This document shows positions 16,500 to 25,604 of a DNA stretch of 64,000 nucleotides, piece after piece. A model generated the notes under the pieces. That model had not been told where the DNA came from, searched no databases, and saw nothing but the letters and a program-made list of their open reading frames with translations. Location: assembly GCA_902774185.1 (NCBI GenBank), contig CACYHE010000002.1, forward strand, positions 1 to 64,000, in the 5' to 3' direction. Made by a program: the position numbers and the translations under genes. The stretch's first letter is position 1, and each line of letters starts with the position of its first letter. This DNA comes from an uncultured Bacteroidales bacterium. Its GTDB lineage: Bacteria > Bacteroidota > Bacteroidia > Bacteroidales > Paludibacteraceae.

Positions 16500-17672
16500 T
16501 TAATTTTCCCCGTTTTGGCTTAATTCGCGGGGCATTCTCAAGAACGCAAAGTGTGCAGGGATATCCCCTGTTCTAACGGACCAGCGCATTGTTCCTTCAG
16601 GCGAGAAACAATAAAGCGTGCCTGGGGAAACATAATTCTTGGCATCGGTAAGATAGATATCGTGTGTAAGGGGGTGCACCTTGATACCGTAGGGTTTCTT
16701 GATGTTCAAATCCGTACCATCGGTAATAAAATTAGTGCATACTACTTTGCGCGTATTGATATCCACGATCGAATACGACACGGTATTTGTCATCGTAACG
16801 TTGTCCCATGCCGTTGCACATGCGTACAGCGAATCGCCGACGATATCAAGATCAGAAACAGCTATATCGAGCATGTCAACTACTTGATCGGTCTTCGTGT
16901 CCAGACAGTATAATTTGGCCGGTACGTCATAGTAATCGCCTCTCGAAGTGACCCACAAAAGGCCGTTTTTATCAGCCCTCACGCGATGAAGGTTAATGGC
17001 AACCGGTATGCGTTTTACTTCTGTGAAGGAAGCGATATCTATCACGCTTAGCGTGTTCTCGTAATTCGGCACCATGTATCCACCGGAATTGGCGACATAC
17101 ATTTTATTACCCACGATGGTCAGTTCATCGGGTTGGTAACCAACCAAACATGTAGCGTTTATCTCCAATGTGGCGGTATCAAAACGCGCCACGTATCCTA
17201 TTTGTGCATGGGAAGCATCAAGAGAGACGGGGCCGGCATAAGAAGTAATATACCCATATTGACCTTGAAAGCATAAATAACGACAATTAGGAACATCTAT
17301 CTGCCCTATTCTCTTAGCTGTCTTAGCATCCATGATTTCTATTTTATTGGAGCAGTTGATGACAGCATAGAGACGCGAACCATAAATCTGCAAGTCATTG
17401 CCTACATCGCCCATCTCTTTAGGCACATCCGGGTTGACTTCTGCATAAATATTACGTTTATACGTAGCAGACGCATAGTCGTAATAGTCCAAAGAAGCCT
17501 TGTTGTTTCCCATATTTCCCTCGTTGAGCAAATAGAAGCCAACGATTTCCGTCGTGTCTTTCTCTCCGTGTTGCTCTTCTTCCGAAGGCAAGATCGGTTC
17601 TTCGTGGCGGCAAGCTATGAGAGCACAGAACACAGAACACAGAACACAGACCAATAATGATTTTCTATTCAT
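16500..17672 (-). CDS. btuG: BtuG-like surface beta-propeller lipoprotein
   Basis: A 390-aa YncE/DUF5074-type beta-propeller. BtuG proteins cap BtuB on the Bacteroides surface and bind cobalamin very tightly. Seen: lipoprotein signal ending LIAC at Cys21; blades with repeated VGDxLYA, IVGNKMYVANSGG, NTLSVIDIASFTEVKRIPV and GLLWVTSRGDY. It follows btuB by five bases, the standard btuB-btuG pairing. The hydrophobic core of the signal peptide (VCVLCSVFCALIAC) is encoded largely by the GAACACA heptamer array at 17621-17648 read on the minus strand, giving it unusually many Cys. No riboswitch precedes the pair. Confidence 0.85.
   Translation of the reverse strand: MNRKSLLVCVLCSVFCALIACRHEEPILPSEEEQHGEKDTTEIVGFYLLNEGNMGNNKASLDYYDYASATYKRNIYAEVNPDVPKEMGDVGNDLQIYGSRLYAVINCSNKIEIMDAKTAKRIGQIDVPNCRYLCFQGQYGYITSYAGPVSLDASHAQIGYVARFDTATLEINATCLVGYQPDELTIVGNKMYVANSGGYMVPNYENTLSVIDIASFTEVKRIPVAINLHRVRADKNGLLWVTSRGDYYDVPAKLYCLDTKTDQVVDMLDIAVSDLDIVGDSLYACATAWDNVTMTNTVSYSIVDINTRKVVCTNFITDGTDLNIKKPYGIKVHPLTHDIYLTDAKNYVSPGTLYCFSPEGTMRWSVRTGDIPAHFAFLRMPRELSQNGEN
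17621..17648. repeat. GAGCACA(GAACACA)x3 array encoding the btuG signal peptide
   Basis: One GAGCACA plus three perfect GAACACA heptamers. Residues about 9-18 of BtuG come from this array. A change by one unit would destroy the signal peptide frame. The same heptamers occur in waaA, rsgA and uvrA. Confidence 0.85.
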
Positions 17673-17677
17673 AAATC

Positions 17678-19747
17678 TTAAATAATTATCTTCACGATTC
17701 CTTTTCCGTTGATACCCGGCATGGGGTAATTGAGAATGACTTCATATTGCTGGTTCAACAAGTTATTGATTTCCACGGCAAAATGGAGGCGTTGCCCGGT
17801 TTTGAGCGGGAACTCATACGAGATACTCATGTCGTGTGTGTACCATGGTTGCAGATGGTTGACGGGTATATTAGCGGAATTCGTATAGCGCTCGCCCACA
17901 TAAATAAAGGCATAATTGACACACAAACCCTTCCACATCAAGTTTGCCGTAGCACTACAACTATGCCATGGGATATAGGCTATCTGCCCGCCGTAGGTTA
18001 TCTCTTCGGGATCCGTAAAATCCTGCGCTTTCTGGTAGGTATAGGTGCCGGCAACAGTAAGGAATACCTCTTTGCCACAATGCAAAGTAGTAGAGAGGTT
18101 GACATCGCATCCCCGTATCTCCACATAACCGAGGTTCATCATCTGCCAACGATACTGTCCGTTCCCTTTCGGGATAGCCACGATCTTATTCTTGACCTGA
18201 TTGAAATAGCCGTCTGCTTTGAGACTCACCATGCGGAAAGTGCCTTGTGACCACGTTTTGTCATACTGGATGCCACCGTCGTACTGCGTCGTATATTCCG
18301 GCAATAACGCTATATTGCCCACATCTGTATAATAGAGGTCGTTGAATGTAGGCATGCGGAAGATACGCTTGTAGAATGCCCGCAGATAGAGTTGTTCCGG
18401 AAGGTAAGGCTGATAACTGACAAAGACGGCAGGTGTGAATTGCGGACGCTGTTTGGAAGCCGTAGGCATAGTCTGGGACGGCTGATGAATCTTATCAAAC
18501 ACAAACGTACCTAACACACTCGCTTGCGCTTTGAAATATTGCCAATAGAATTGCGTAGCGACGGCTGCCAAAACCGTACTGCGCTCCGGATAAACGAAAT
18601 TAGCGAGGTTGGCTTGCAGATAGTTCCATTGATAGTCCGCACTGACGGAAATATCCCAATTGATATCCGTTCGCCTCAGTTTGTTGTTCACCGCTTGACC
18701 ACCGCATATCGCTACACGGTGTGCCATGCTTAGATAGACCTCCTGCTGCGTGAACACATTGTCCAGATACATCAACGTAGTGTCCGGATTGAGATACCGC
18801 ATCCAGTCATTGGAGTACTTAGCATTAAACTGAAAGTCATACCCACGAACAAAGGTCTTAGTGAAATTTCCCTGCACGAACGCATTACGGTCCCACTGGC
18901 GCTGACTATTCTTCCAAACATTATTCACGATCGCACCCGGGATACCTTTCTCGCTGGCATAAAAATATCCCTTGACATGCCATTTGCCTTCAGGCAGATA
19001 GCCAAAGATACCCACTTCTCCCCGTCCGGCCTGCACGTCACCGTTTTGGCGTACGGCAGTCGTGTCCCATGCTACCGTCCCGTCAGGAAAGACCTTACGG
19101 TAGCGAAAATGATACCGACCATTGGCGTAGGTATATTCCGCGTTTGCAGACAGATGAATATTGTCTGTCAGTCTCTGTTCATAGAGAATGGACGGGTTGG
19201 CGAGACCGAACGTACCGGCTTTCATGGTCACGTGTACATTATATGACTTATCCGATGAGAATTTTGGCCGACGCGTCTTGATATATAGCGTACCGGCAGA
19301 ACCGTAGTCCTTGGCGGGTTGGAAGATCTCGGATTTCTGACCGTTATAGAGCGACAACTCTTCGATATTATCCATCGAGAACTTACCCAGATCCACCGTT
19401 CCGTTCTGTGCGTTACCAATCTCTATACCATCATAGAAGACACCCAGATGATGGGAACCCATGGAGCGCACGTCGATTGTTTTCATGCCGCCTACTCCAC
19501 CGTAGTCCTTCAGTTGTACACCCGAGAAATAACGTGCCGCATCTGCAACACTTTGCGTGCTAAGACCCTCTAAACGAGCACCTTCGAGTTTCTGAACGGG
19601 AATAACAGGTTCCTCACGCCGCCGCGCCGTCACTTCCACTTCATCGATAGTGAACTGGTTATATATAGAATCCAACGCTGTATCGTTTATCGCCAATACA
19701 GGGGCGGCACAGAGTGCCAAACATAGTATGAATGAGGAACGCTTTAT
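17678..19747 (-). CDS. btuB: BtuB-like TonB-dependent cobalamin receptor
   Basis: An outer-membrane TonB-dependent receptor of about 689 aa. After the leader, TIDEVEVTARR resembles a TonB box; the plug carries IDVRSMGSHHLGVFYDGIEIGNAQNG and the barrel ends in aromatic-rich strands (YEVILNYPMPG). Size and adjacency to btuG fit the Bacteroides BtuB class. The start is odd: the natural signal peptide (IKRSSFILCLALCAAPVLA) has no ATG. The codon at its beginning is ATA (19747-19745), placed exactly where an ATGA overlap with the DUF1846 stop would be expected. The only standard alternative is TTG at 19720, which leaves a poor signal peptide. I annotate from the ATA. Confidence 0.8.
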   Translation of the reverse strand: MKRSSFILCLALCAAPVLAINDTALDSIYNQFTIDEVEVTARRREEPVIPVQKLEGARLEGLSTQSVADAARYFSGVQLKDYGGVGGMKTIDVRSMGSHHLGVFYDGIEIGNAQNGTVDLGKFSMDNIEELSLYNGQKSEIFQPAKDYGSAGTLYIKTRRPKFSSDKSYNVHVTMKAGTFGLANPSILYEQRLTDNIHLSANAEYTYANGRYHFRYRKVFPDGTVAWDTTAVRQNGDVQAGRGEVGIFGYLPEGKWHVKGYFYASEKGIPGAIVNNVWKNSQRQWDRNAFVQGNFTKTFVRGYDFQFNAKYSNDWMRYLNPDTTLMYLDNVFTQQEVYLSMAHRVAICGGQAVNNKLRRTDINWDISVSADYQWNYLQANLANFVYPERSTVLAAVATQFYWQYFKAQASVLGTFVFDKIHQPSQTMPTASKQRPQFTPAVFVSYQPYLPEQLYLRAFYKRIFRMPTFNDLYYTDVGNIALLPEYTTQYDGGIQYDKTWSQGTFRMVSLKADGYFNQVKNKIVAIPKGNGQYRWQMMNLGYVEIRGCDVNLSTTLHCGKEVFLTVAGTYTYQKAQDFTDPEEITYGGQIAYIPWHSCSATANLMWKGLCVNYAFIYVGERYTNSANIPVNHLQPWYTHDMSISYEFPLKTGQRLHFAVEINNLLNQQYEVILNYPMPGINGKGIVKIII

Positions 19748-21225
19748 TTTTTTGCCGGATCGGTTGTTAAGTCGATCCCTAACTTTTTAAATGTTCTCCA
19801 ATCTACTTCTTTAAGCATCACCGTTGAGTGTGCCTGACATCCTTTGAGCAAAGGTAAGGTATCCAATGCCTTACGGCAATTCTCATCATGCAGAGACAGT
19901 ACGGATAGCGCTACTAACACTTCGTCCGTATGCAAACGGGGATTCTGACCGTGCAGGTAACTGATCTTGGTCTTCTGTATCGGTTCGATGATATTCTCCG
20001 GAATCAGTCGTACGGCATGATCAATACCCGCCAATTCCTTCATCGCGTTCAGTAACAGAGCCGCTGATGAACCCAATAATTCTCCGGCTTGCGCCGTGAT
20101 GATACGGCCGTCCGGCAATTCGATCGCTGCAGCATGGGCAAAGACTCCGTCATGCAATGCACCCGTCAATGCCCTGCGTTCGCGTGCCGCTACCGTTGTA
20201 CGACGATAGGCCGTGTTGATTCCTACCTGTTGCTGCAACAGCGCCAGTTTCTTGATCTCCGCATCATTACATCTGCCGTTTGCCAAATGGCAGAGCGCTT
20301 GGAAATAACGACGTATGATCTCCTGCTTACTGGCTTCGCGTACCGCCTCATCATCGCTGATACAGAAACCCACCATATTCACACCCATGTTAGTAGGAGA
20401 CTTATAGGGGCTCGTACCATAGATGGATGTAAATAACGCATCTAACACCGGATAGATCTCAATATCCCGATTGTAGTTCACGGCAGTCTTACCGTACGCC
20501 TCCAGATGGAAGGGGTCAATCATATTCACATCCTGCAAATCCGCCGTTGCCGCTTCATACGCGATATTGAGCGGGTGCTTGAGCGGCAAGTTCCATACAG
20601 GGAAGGTCTCAAACTTAGCGTACCCTGCTTCCTTTCCACGCGCATGTTCATTATATAATTGACTTAGACAAACCGCCATCTTTCCGCTACCGGGACCCGG
20701 TGCCGTAACCACAACCAATGGTCGTGTCGTCTCGATATAGTCATTACGTCCGAATCCCTCTTCCGAGGCAATCAGGTCCACATTATGCGGATAGCCTTCA
20801 ATCGTATAATGATAATACACCCGTATCCCTTTGCGCTCCAGACGTTGGCGATAGGCATCCGCAGAACGTTGTCCCGTATAGTGCGTAATCACCACCGAAG
20901 AAACCATGAATCCTCGATTCATAAACTCTTCGCGTAACCGCAGCACGTCTTCATCATAGGTGATACCTAAGTCTTGACGTACTTTATTACGCTCGATATC
21001 CAAGGCAGAGATTACAATCACAATCTCCAGTGTATCTTGCAGTTGGGTTAACATCTGCAACTTACTGTCGGGCATGAATCCGGGCAGCACTCGGCTGGCG
21101 TGCAAGTCATCGAATAACTTGCCGCCTAACTCGAGATACAGTTTATTGCCAAACTGCGCGATACGTTCGCGAATGTGTTCCGACTGGATACGGATATATT
21201 TATCGTTATCAAAAGCGAGTGCCAT
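19744..21225 (-). CDS. DUF1846 family protein
   Basis: A 493-aa soluble protein matching the DUF1846 family throughout: MALAFDNDKYIRIQSEHIRERI at the start, the ATP-site-like TAPGPGSGKMAVCLSQLYNEHARG (about residues 182-205), SPTNMGVNMVGFCISDDE, and RRALTGALHDGVFAHAAAIELPDGRI. Structures of the family exist, but the function is not established; the GPGSGK loop suggests nucleotide handling. It lies two bases after the tyrosine kinase gene and ends in DPAKK with the stop overlapping the presumed btuB start, so it links the exopolysaccharide operon to btuB-btuG. Its link to polysaccharide or B12 is not clear. Confidence 0.85.
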   Translation of the reverse strand: MALAFDNDKYIRIQSEHIRERIAQFGNKLYLELGGKLFDDLHASRVLPGFMPDSKLQMLTQLQDTLEIVIVISALDIERNKVRQDLGITYDEDVLRLREEFMNRGFMVSSVVITHYTGQRSADAYRQRLERKGIRVYYHYTIEGYPHNVDLIASEEGFGRNDYIETTRPLVVVTAPGPGSGKMAVCLSQLYNEHARGKEAGYAKFETFPVWNLPLKHPLNIAYEAATADLQDVNMIDPFHLEAYGKTAVNYNRDIEIYPVLDALFTSIYGTSPYKSPTNMGVNMVGFCISDDEAVREASKQEIIRRYFQALCHLANGRCNDAEIKKLALLQQQVGINTAYRRTTVAARERRALTGALHDGVFAHAAAIELPDGRIITAQAGELLGSSAALLLNAMKELAGIDHAVRLIPENIIEPIQKTKISYLHGQNPRLHTDEVLVALSVLSLHDENCRKALDTLPLLKGCQAHSTVMLKEVDWRTFKKLGIDLTTDPAKK

Positions 21226-21227
21226 AA

Positions 21228-23903
21228 TTAGCCTTTATTCTCTTGTCCCTGCTCCTGCTCCTTTGCTTCCTCATCATCCTCATCGTGATGATAGTAGTAG
21301 TACGAGCGGTATGCCTTATCATCTTTGACAAGTTTGCCGTAGATCTTACCGTAGATCTTACCATAGCGTTTCGAGCGGCTGTTGTTACCGCCGTAGCCGT
21401 AACCGTAACCACCGTAACCACCGTAACCGAGGTGACCGTAACCGTAACCACCGTAACCACCGTAACCGTATCCGTAACCGGAACCATAGGAGTGACGACC
21501 GGTAGTAGGAATATCGGAGAGGATAAGTTGTACTTTCTCGTGATTATCAATGACATCGGTCATCTGCTCAAGCGTCTGACTACAGAACGACTTATTGGTT
21601 TGCATACAACGAATCACGAACAGACACAAGTCGCAATGGTCAATGACAGCATAGGCATCCGGAACCAGACCGATAGGCGATGTATCGATGACGATATAGT
21701 CATATTGCTCACGCATAGAATCCATCAGTCGTTTCAGTTTGTCGGAGTGAACCAACTCACCCGGGTTAGGCGGAATCGTACCGGCACGAATGAAGTCAAA
21801 GCCAAACGGTGTATCCGTCGTTAGGATTTCGTCTAACTCACAATCACCAATGAGGTAGTTAGAGATACCGTTACCGTTCTCCAAACCTAACTTTGTGTGG
21901 ATGTTCGGTTTACGAAGGTCAAGGTCTATCAGTAACACCTTACGTCCTGTCATGGCATAGAGAGAAGCCAAGTTCGTAGAGAGGAATGTCTTACCATCAC
22001 CGGACTCGGTAGAGGTTATCGAGAGCACCATCTTATCCTTACGACGTAACACGAACTCGATACGCGTTCGTATCGCACGCAACATCTCCGCATAACTGGA
22101 TCGGGGCGAAGCACGCACCAAGGTCGGGTTCTGACTCTTGGCGTGACGCAAAGTACCGATGAGGCGGAAATAGCGGAGTTTGACCACATCCTTCGGCGAA
22201 CGAATCTTGTTATTGAGCAACTCGCTGAGGATAATCAACACTGCAGGAATAAGGAAACCGATTGCCAGATACTTGGTGGTCGTCTGTTTCTTTGCCTTGG
22301 CGTTCATCGTAGCCGTTGTACGCGCCTTGTCCATGATAGAGTTATCCGGCGTGTTCGATGCCTTCTGAATCTCAGACTCCGCACGTTTCTGCAGGAAGAA
22401 GGTATAATAGTTGTCATCGATACGGTAGTTACGCTCGATAGCCACCATCTGCAACTCCTTCTCCGGCAGTTTCTTAATCTCATTCTCCGTCTCTTCCATA
22501 CGACGTCTGAGGTCTTCCTTCTCGATTTCCAACGACGCACGCATAGAGCCGACAACCTCTTCGATAGAGGTCTTGACGTTCTCTATATCCTTTGTATATT
22601 TTGCATAATACACGTTCTTCTCCGTCACCTCTCCTCGTTGGATACGAAGGTCATTGAGTTGGGTTACAAGACCCATCAACATCGGTTCATTCACACCCAT
22701 CGTGGAAGGAGCAATAACGGCTCCGCTTTCGATATTCTGATGGATATAGTTAATCAAGTAGTCAAAATAGGTCTCACGCAAACGCAACTCCATCTTCTTT
22801 TGGTCATAACTGGAGATAAGACCCATCAACTGACCGGCATACGAGTTGACATCAACGAACTTGTTCTCCTGACGGAAATCGGTCATCGCTCCTTCGCTTA
22901 CCTGCAAGGAGGTCTGCAGATTATCCAACTGCGAGTTGATAAACCGGATGGAGTTCTCTGCCACCTCGTTCTTCTGCTCCAAGTTCTGCAACAGATAGAT
23001 CTGCATCAACTTGTCGATGAACTCGCAGTCACGTTGCGGCCATTCGCTGATTAATGAGATAGAGAGAATCGTTGATCCTTCGGTTACAAAACCCAGACTG
23101 ACACGACTCATGAACTCATTTACCAAGGACTCATGATCACGGAAACGAATGTAAATCTTATTACTGTTCATCATGAACTCCGTCGGCCAGATGACACCAT
23201 CGAACATCGAGCAGTGGATCGGTTCGCCGTAATGCGCCTCTATATCCAAAGGCACGTCATCGTCCGTCGAAGAAATCCACATAGAGCCATCGGCTGCAAA
23301 ATCCACTTGGAACATAACGCCGTACGCACGTGGATCGACACGGGATGTCTCTACCACAATAGGCGTCTGACGATACAACTGACGCGTCTTAAATCGACCT
23401 TGCGTGATATACTCCACTTCCATGAACGGTAACGAATCGACTACCCGGCTCATCAGGTCATACGAAGTGAGCATGATCATCTGGTTGTTCACGTTCTTGA
23501 ATCCCGGATCGGCACCAAAACCCTGCATAAATGCCAAGGTATTCTGTCCTCCGTAACCGGTATTCTCCTTGATCACGATTGTTCCTTGACTGAGATAGGT
23601 AGGAATCCAACGACGGTTCTTCAACATAGCCAAACCCATCGCGATAGCCAAACCGATCACAAAAAGATACCAATAGTGAAGGAATGTAAATAACCACTCA
23701 AGAGGGTTAAAACCAAAACCCTTACCCTCTTCGTCATCGCTCTGCGGATCCTGCTGGTAATAATGCTGATTACCGGTTCCTTGCGTGTAATAATTACCGT
23801 TTCCACCTCCATAGTAACGACTGTTACTGCTGGAGTAGTAATGATTGTTTCCCGATTGGTAATAACTGTTACCTCCCGGACTGTAATATTGATTATTTGC
23901 CAT
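21228..23903 (-). CDS. Wzc-like polysaccharide co-polymerase and tyrosine kinase
   Basis: An 891-aa BY-kinase that controls chain length and export of surface polysaccharide. Layout: Tyr-rich N-terminal tail (1-50, about 14 Tyr), TM1 at about 75-93, periplasmic Wzz domain with long coiled coils (300-500), TM2 at about 545-562, and cytoplasmic kinase with Walker A STESGDGKTFLS (631-642), Walker A' VLLIDLDLRKP (656-666) and Walker B YDYIVIDTSP (734-743). The C-terminal tail has Gly-Tyr repeats (805-840) and a YYYY cluster, followed by a charged end; such tails are autophosphorylated in the family. The second Tyr cluster at the N terminus is unusual. It forms the core of the operon with the two export lipoproteins. 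Confidence 0.9.
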   Translation of the reverse strand: MANNQYYSPGGNSYYQSGNNHYYSSSNSRYYGGGNGNYYTQGTGNQHYYQQDPQSDDEEGKGFGFNPLEWLFTFLHYWYLFVIGLAIAMGLAMLKNRRWIPTYLSQGTIVIKENTGYGGQNTLAFMQGFGADPGFKNVNNQMIMLTSYDLMSRVVDSLPFMEVEYITQGRFKTRQLYRQTPIVVETSRVDPRAYGVMFQVDFAADGSMWISSTDDDVPLDIEAHYGEPIHCSMFDGVIWPTEFMMNSNKIYIRFRDHESLVNEFMSRVSLGFVTEGSTILSISLISEWPQRDCEFIDKLMQIYLLQNLEQKNEVAENSIRFINSQLDNLQTSLQVSEGAMTDFRQENKFVDVNSYAGQLMGLISSYDQKKMELRLRETYFDYLINYIHQNIESGAVIAPSTMGVNEPMLMGLVTQLNDLRIQRGEVTEKNVYYAKYTKDIENVKTSIEEVVGSMRASLEIEKEDLRRRMEETENEIKKLPEKELQMVAIERNYRIDDNYYTFFLQKRAESEIQKASNTPDNSIMDKARTTATMNAKAKKQTTTKYLAIGFLIPAVLIILSELLNNKIRSPKDVVKLRYFRLIGTLRHAKSQNPTLVRASPRSSYAEMLRAIRTRIEFVLRRKDKMVLSITSTESGDGKTFLSTNLASLYAMTGRKVLLIDLDLRKPNIHTKLGLENGNGISNYLIGDCELDEILTTDTPFGFDFIRAGTIPPNPGELVHSDKLKRLMDSMREQYDYIVIDTSPIGLVPDAYAVIDHCDLCLFVIRCMQTNKSFCSQTLEQMTDVIDNHEKVQLILSDIPTTGRHSYGSGYGYGYGGYGGYGYGHLGYGGYGGYGYGYGGNNSRSKRYGKIYGKIYGKLVKDDKAYRSYYYYHHDEDDEEAKEQEQGQENKG

Positions 23904-23918
23904 AAGCTAAACGATTTA

Positions 23919-24689
23919 CTATTTATACAAATACGCCACGTAATTCAATACGGTGGTCAGCAATGCCACACTACTGGTTATCAAACCGGTAAAGCCGGCA
24001 TAACTCGGTACGGCAAAGAAACTGTTTCCTGTACGTGCCACATAGATCACATCGTTCGGATAGATGTAGTAGTACTTCGAATCGATGATACTGTTGGTGC
24101 GTAAGTCAAACTCCAGCACCTCCGGTTCCTGTCCTCCGTCTTTGGGACGAATGATACGCACATGCCTACGGTCGGCACTGTTCATCACATCACCTGTCAT
24201 CGCTAAGGCCTGGAAGATGTTCATCTTCTCCTTATATATATAATATTGTCCCGAGTGGGCATCACCGATGACGGAGAAGTATTTATTATACAGCGCCACC
24301 TTCACGTCGGCATCCGGAATAATCTCCCTGAACGCAGCACGTAAGGTATCCTGCGCCTCTTCTTCGGTCAAACCCTGCACCTTCACAGGGTGCAAGAAAG
24401 GAATATCAATCGTTCCGTCCATATGGACACGATAGGAATTGGCATACTGACCGTATGAGGACATATTATTCGTTCCCAACATTTTACTCATCGTCTCGTC
24501 CATCGTGATCAGACGATAGATGATATCATCGTTTATACGGATACGATACGGTTCATACGGCACACTGTCATAAACCGGCAGGTGGTTCTGCTTGGTCGGT
24601 TCTTGCAGGTATCCGATCACCTTATGCGAGTAACAACTGCTCATTAGCACAGCTACAAGGCCAAAAAGGAATAACTTGAATGTTTTCAT
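23919..24689 (-). CDS. Wza-like polysaccharide export lipoprotein (first of two)
   Basis: A 256-aa outer-membrane polysaccharide export protein. Signal with lipobox SSC (MKTFKLFLFGLVAVLMSSC), Poly_export domain with YRIRINDDIIYRLI and GTIDIPFLHPVKVQGLTEEEAQ, then an SLBB-like part (FSVIGDAHSGQYYIYKEKMNIFQALAMTGD) and a C-terminal hydrophobic segment (residues about 232-252). It is 15 bases upstream of the kinase gene and overlaps its paralogue by four bases. Partner of the Wzc-like kinase in forming the export channel. Confidence 0.87.
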   Translation of the reverse strand: MKTFKLFLFGLVAVLMSSCYSHKVIGYLQEPTKQNHLPVYDSVPYEPYRIRINDDIIYRLITMDETMSKMLGTNNMSSYGQYANSYRVHMDGTIDIPFLHPVKVQGLTEEEAQDTLRAAFREIIPDADVKVALYNKYFSVIGDAHSGQYYIYKEKMNIFQALAMTGDVMNSADRRHVRIIRPKDGGQEPEVLEFDLRTNSIIDSKYYYIYPNDVIYVARTGNSFFAVPSYAGFTGLITSSVALLTTVLNYVAYLYK

Positions 24690-25576
24690 TTGGAACCTCC
24701 TTCCTGCGTTGATGAGCTATCAGACGATTTCTTACCATAATACTTATTCACATGGTTAATACCCGTCTGTACGATCGAATAGATGAATACACCGAACGAG
24801 ATCGTGGCTGCCGTTACGCCAATGACAGTCGTCACATGGTTGATACCGAAACTGTAACCAGGTATCTGACGAATATAGATGATGTCGTTCGGCTCGATAT
24901 AGTAAAACTCCGAATTGACGATCTCTTTGGAGCGCACATCAAAGGTCTTAATGGTCGTTACTCCATTCTTCTCACGCACCAACTTGATCTCTTTACGACT
25001 GTTAAACTCCGCCAAGTCACCTGCCTGCGCCAAAGCTTCGAAGATCGTCATCTTCTCTTTGTTGATCATGTACCGACCGCTCTGCGCACCGATGATCGAA
25101 TACGAACGGTTGACGATATTCACCTCTACCGATATCGTGCTATAACCGGGTAACTCATGCAGCAAAGTACTTAACTCCTCCTCCAATTTCAACTTCACCT
25201 CACGTGTCGTATTCCCTTGCACGAAGATCTTCCCCAGCGTTGGGAAAGTGATATAGCCTTCATCATCAATCAGATAGGTGTACAGATCGTAACTGCCGTA
25301 CATACTTCCTTGTCCCATTCCCATATACTGACGCATTTGAGCGGAACTGGCGCCTCCGGCATTATACATCTTCTGTATCTCTTCGTTCAGCGAATAGATA
25401 TACACATACAACCTGTCTCCGATTCGCAATTCGTAATCCTCAAAAGCCAATGTGTCGGCGTAATGAGGAATGTACTTGTCCGGTTCCTGCATATAGTTCA
25501 CTTTACGCGACGTCACACAGGACGAAAGCGCAAAGGCAACTAATGCAAATAGTAAAATATTTCGCAGTTTAATCAT
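24686..25576 (-). CDS. Wza-like polysaccharide export lipoprotein (second of two)
   Basis: A 296-aa paralogue of the neighbouring export lipoprotein: lipobox SSC at about residue 19, YELRIGDRLYVYIYSL, GYITFPTLGKIFVQGNTTREV, and YSIIGAQSGRYMINKEKMTIFEALAQAGD. It is longer by an N-proximal insert rich in Met/Gly/Gln (about 70-100) and ends in a hydrophobic segment plus a Ser-rich tail. Having two adjacent copies suggests a hetero-oligomeric channel or two functionally distinct proteins. ATGA overlap with the preceding gene's start shows co-translation. Confidence 0.87.
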   Translation of the reverse strand: MIKLRNILLFALVAFALSSCVTSRKVNYMQEPDKYIPHYADTLAFEDYELRIGDRLYVYIYSLNEEIQKMYNAGGASSAQMRQYMGMGQGSMYGSYDLYTYLIDDEGYITFPTLGKIFVQGNTTREVKLKLEEELSTLLHELPGYSTISVEVNIVNRSYSIIGAQSGRYMINKEKMTIFEALAQAGDLAEFNSRKEIKLVREKNGVTTIKTFDVRSKEIVNSEFYYIEPNDIIYIRQIPGYSFGINHVTTVIGVTAATISFGVFIYSIVQTGINHVNKYYGKKSSDSSSTQEGGSK

Positions 25577-25604
25577 TAAACATTAAACATTAAACATTAA
25601 ACAT
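25577..25604. repeat. Perfect (TAAACAT)x4 array
   Basis: Four exact TAAACAT heptamers fill the entire spacer between the export-lipoprotein gene and the dehydrogenase gene, touching the ATG of one and the stop of the other. Confidence 0.85.

Noticed and set aside
21401..21500. Minisatellite as an independent element in the kinase tail
   Set aside because: The CCGTAACCA-like repeats encode a Gly-Tyr tail of a type known in BY-kinases, so protein-level selection explains them.
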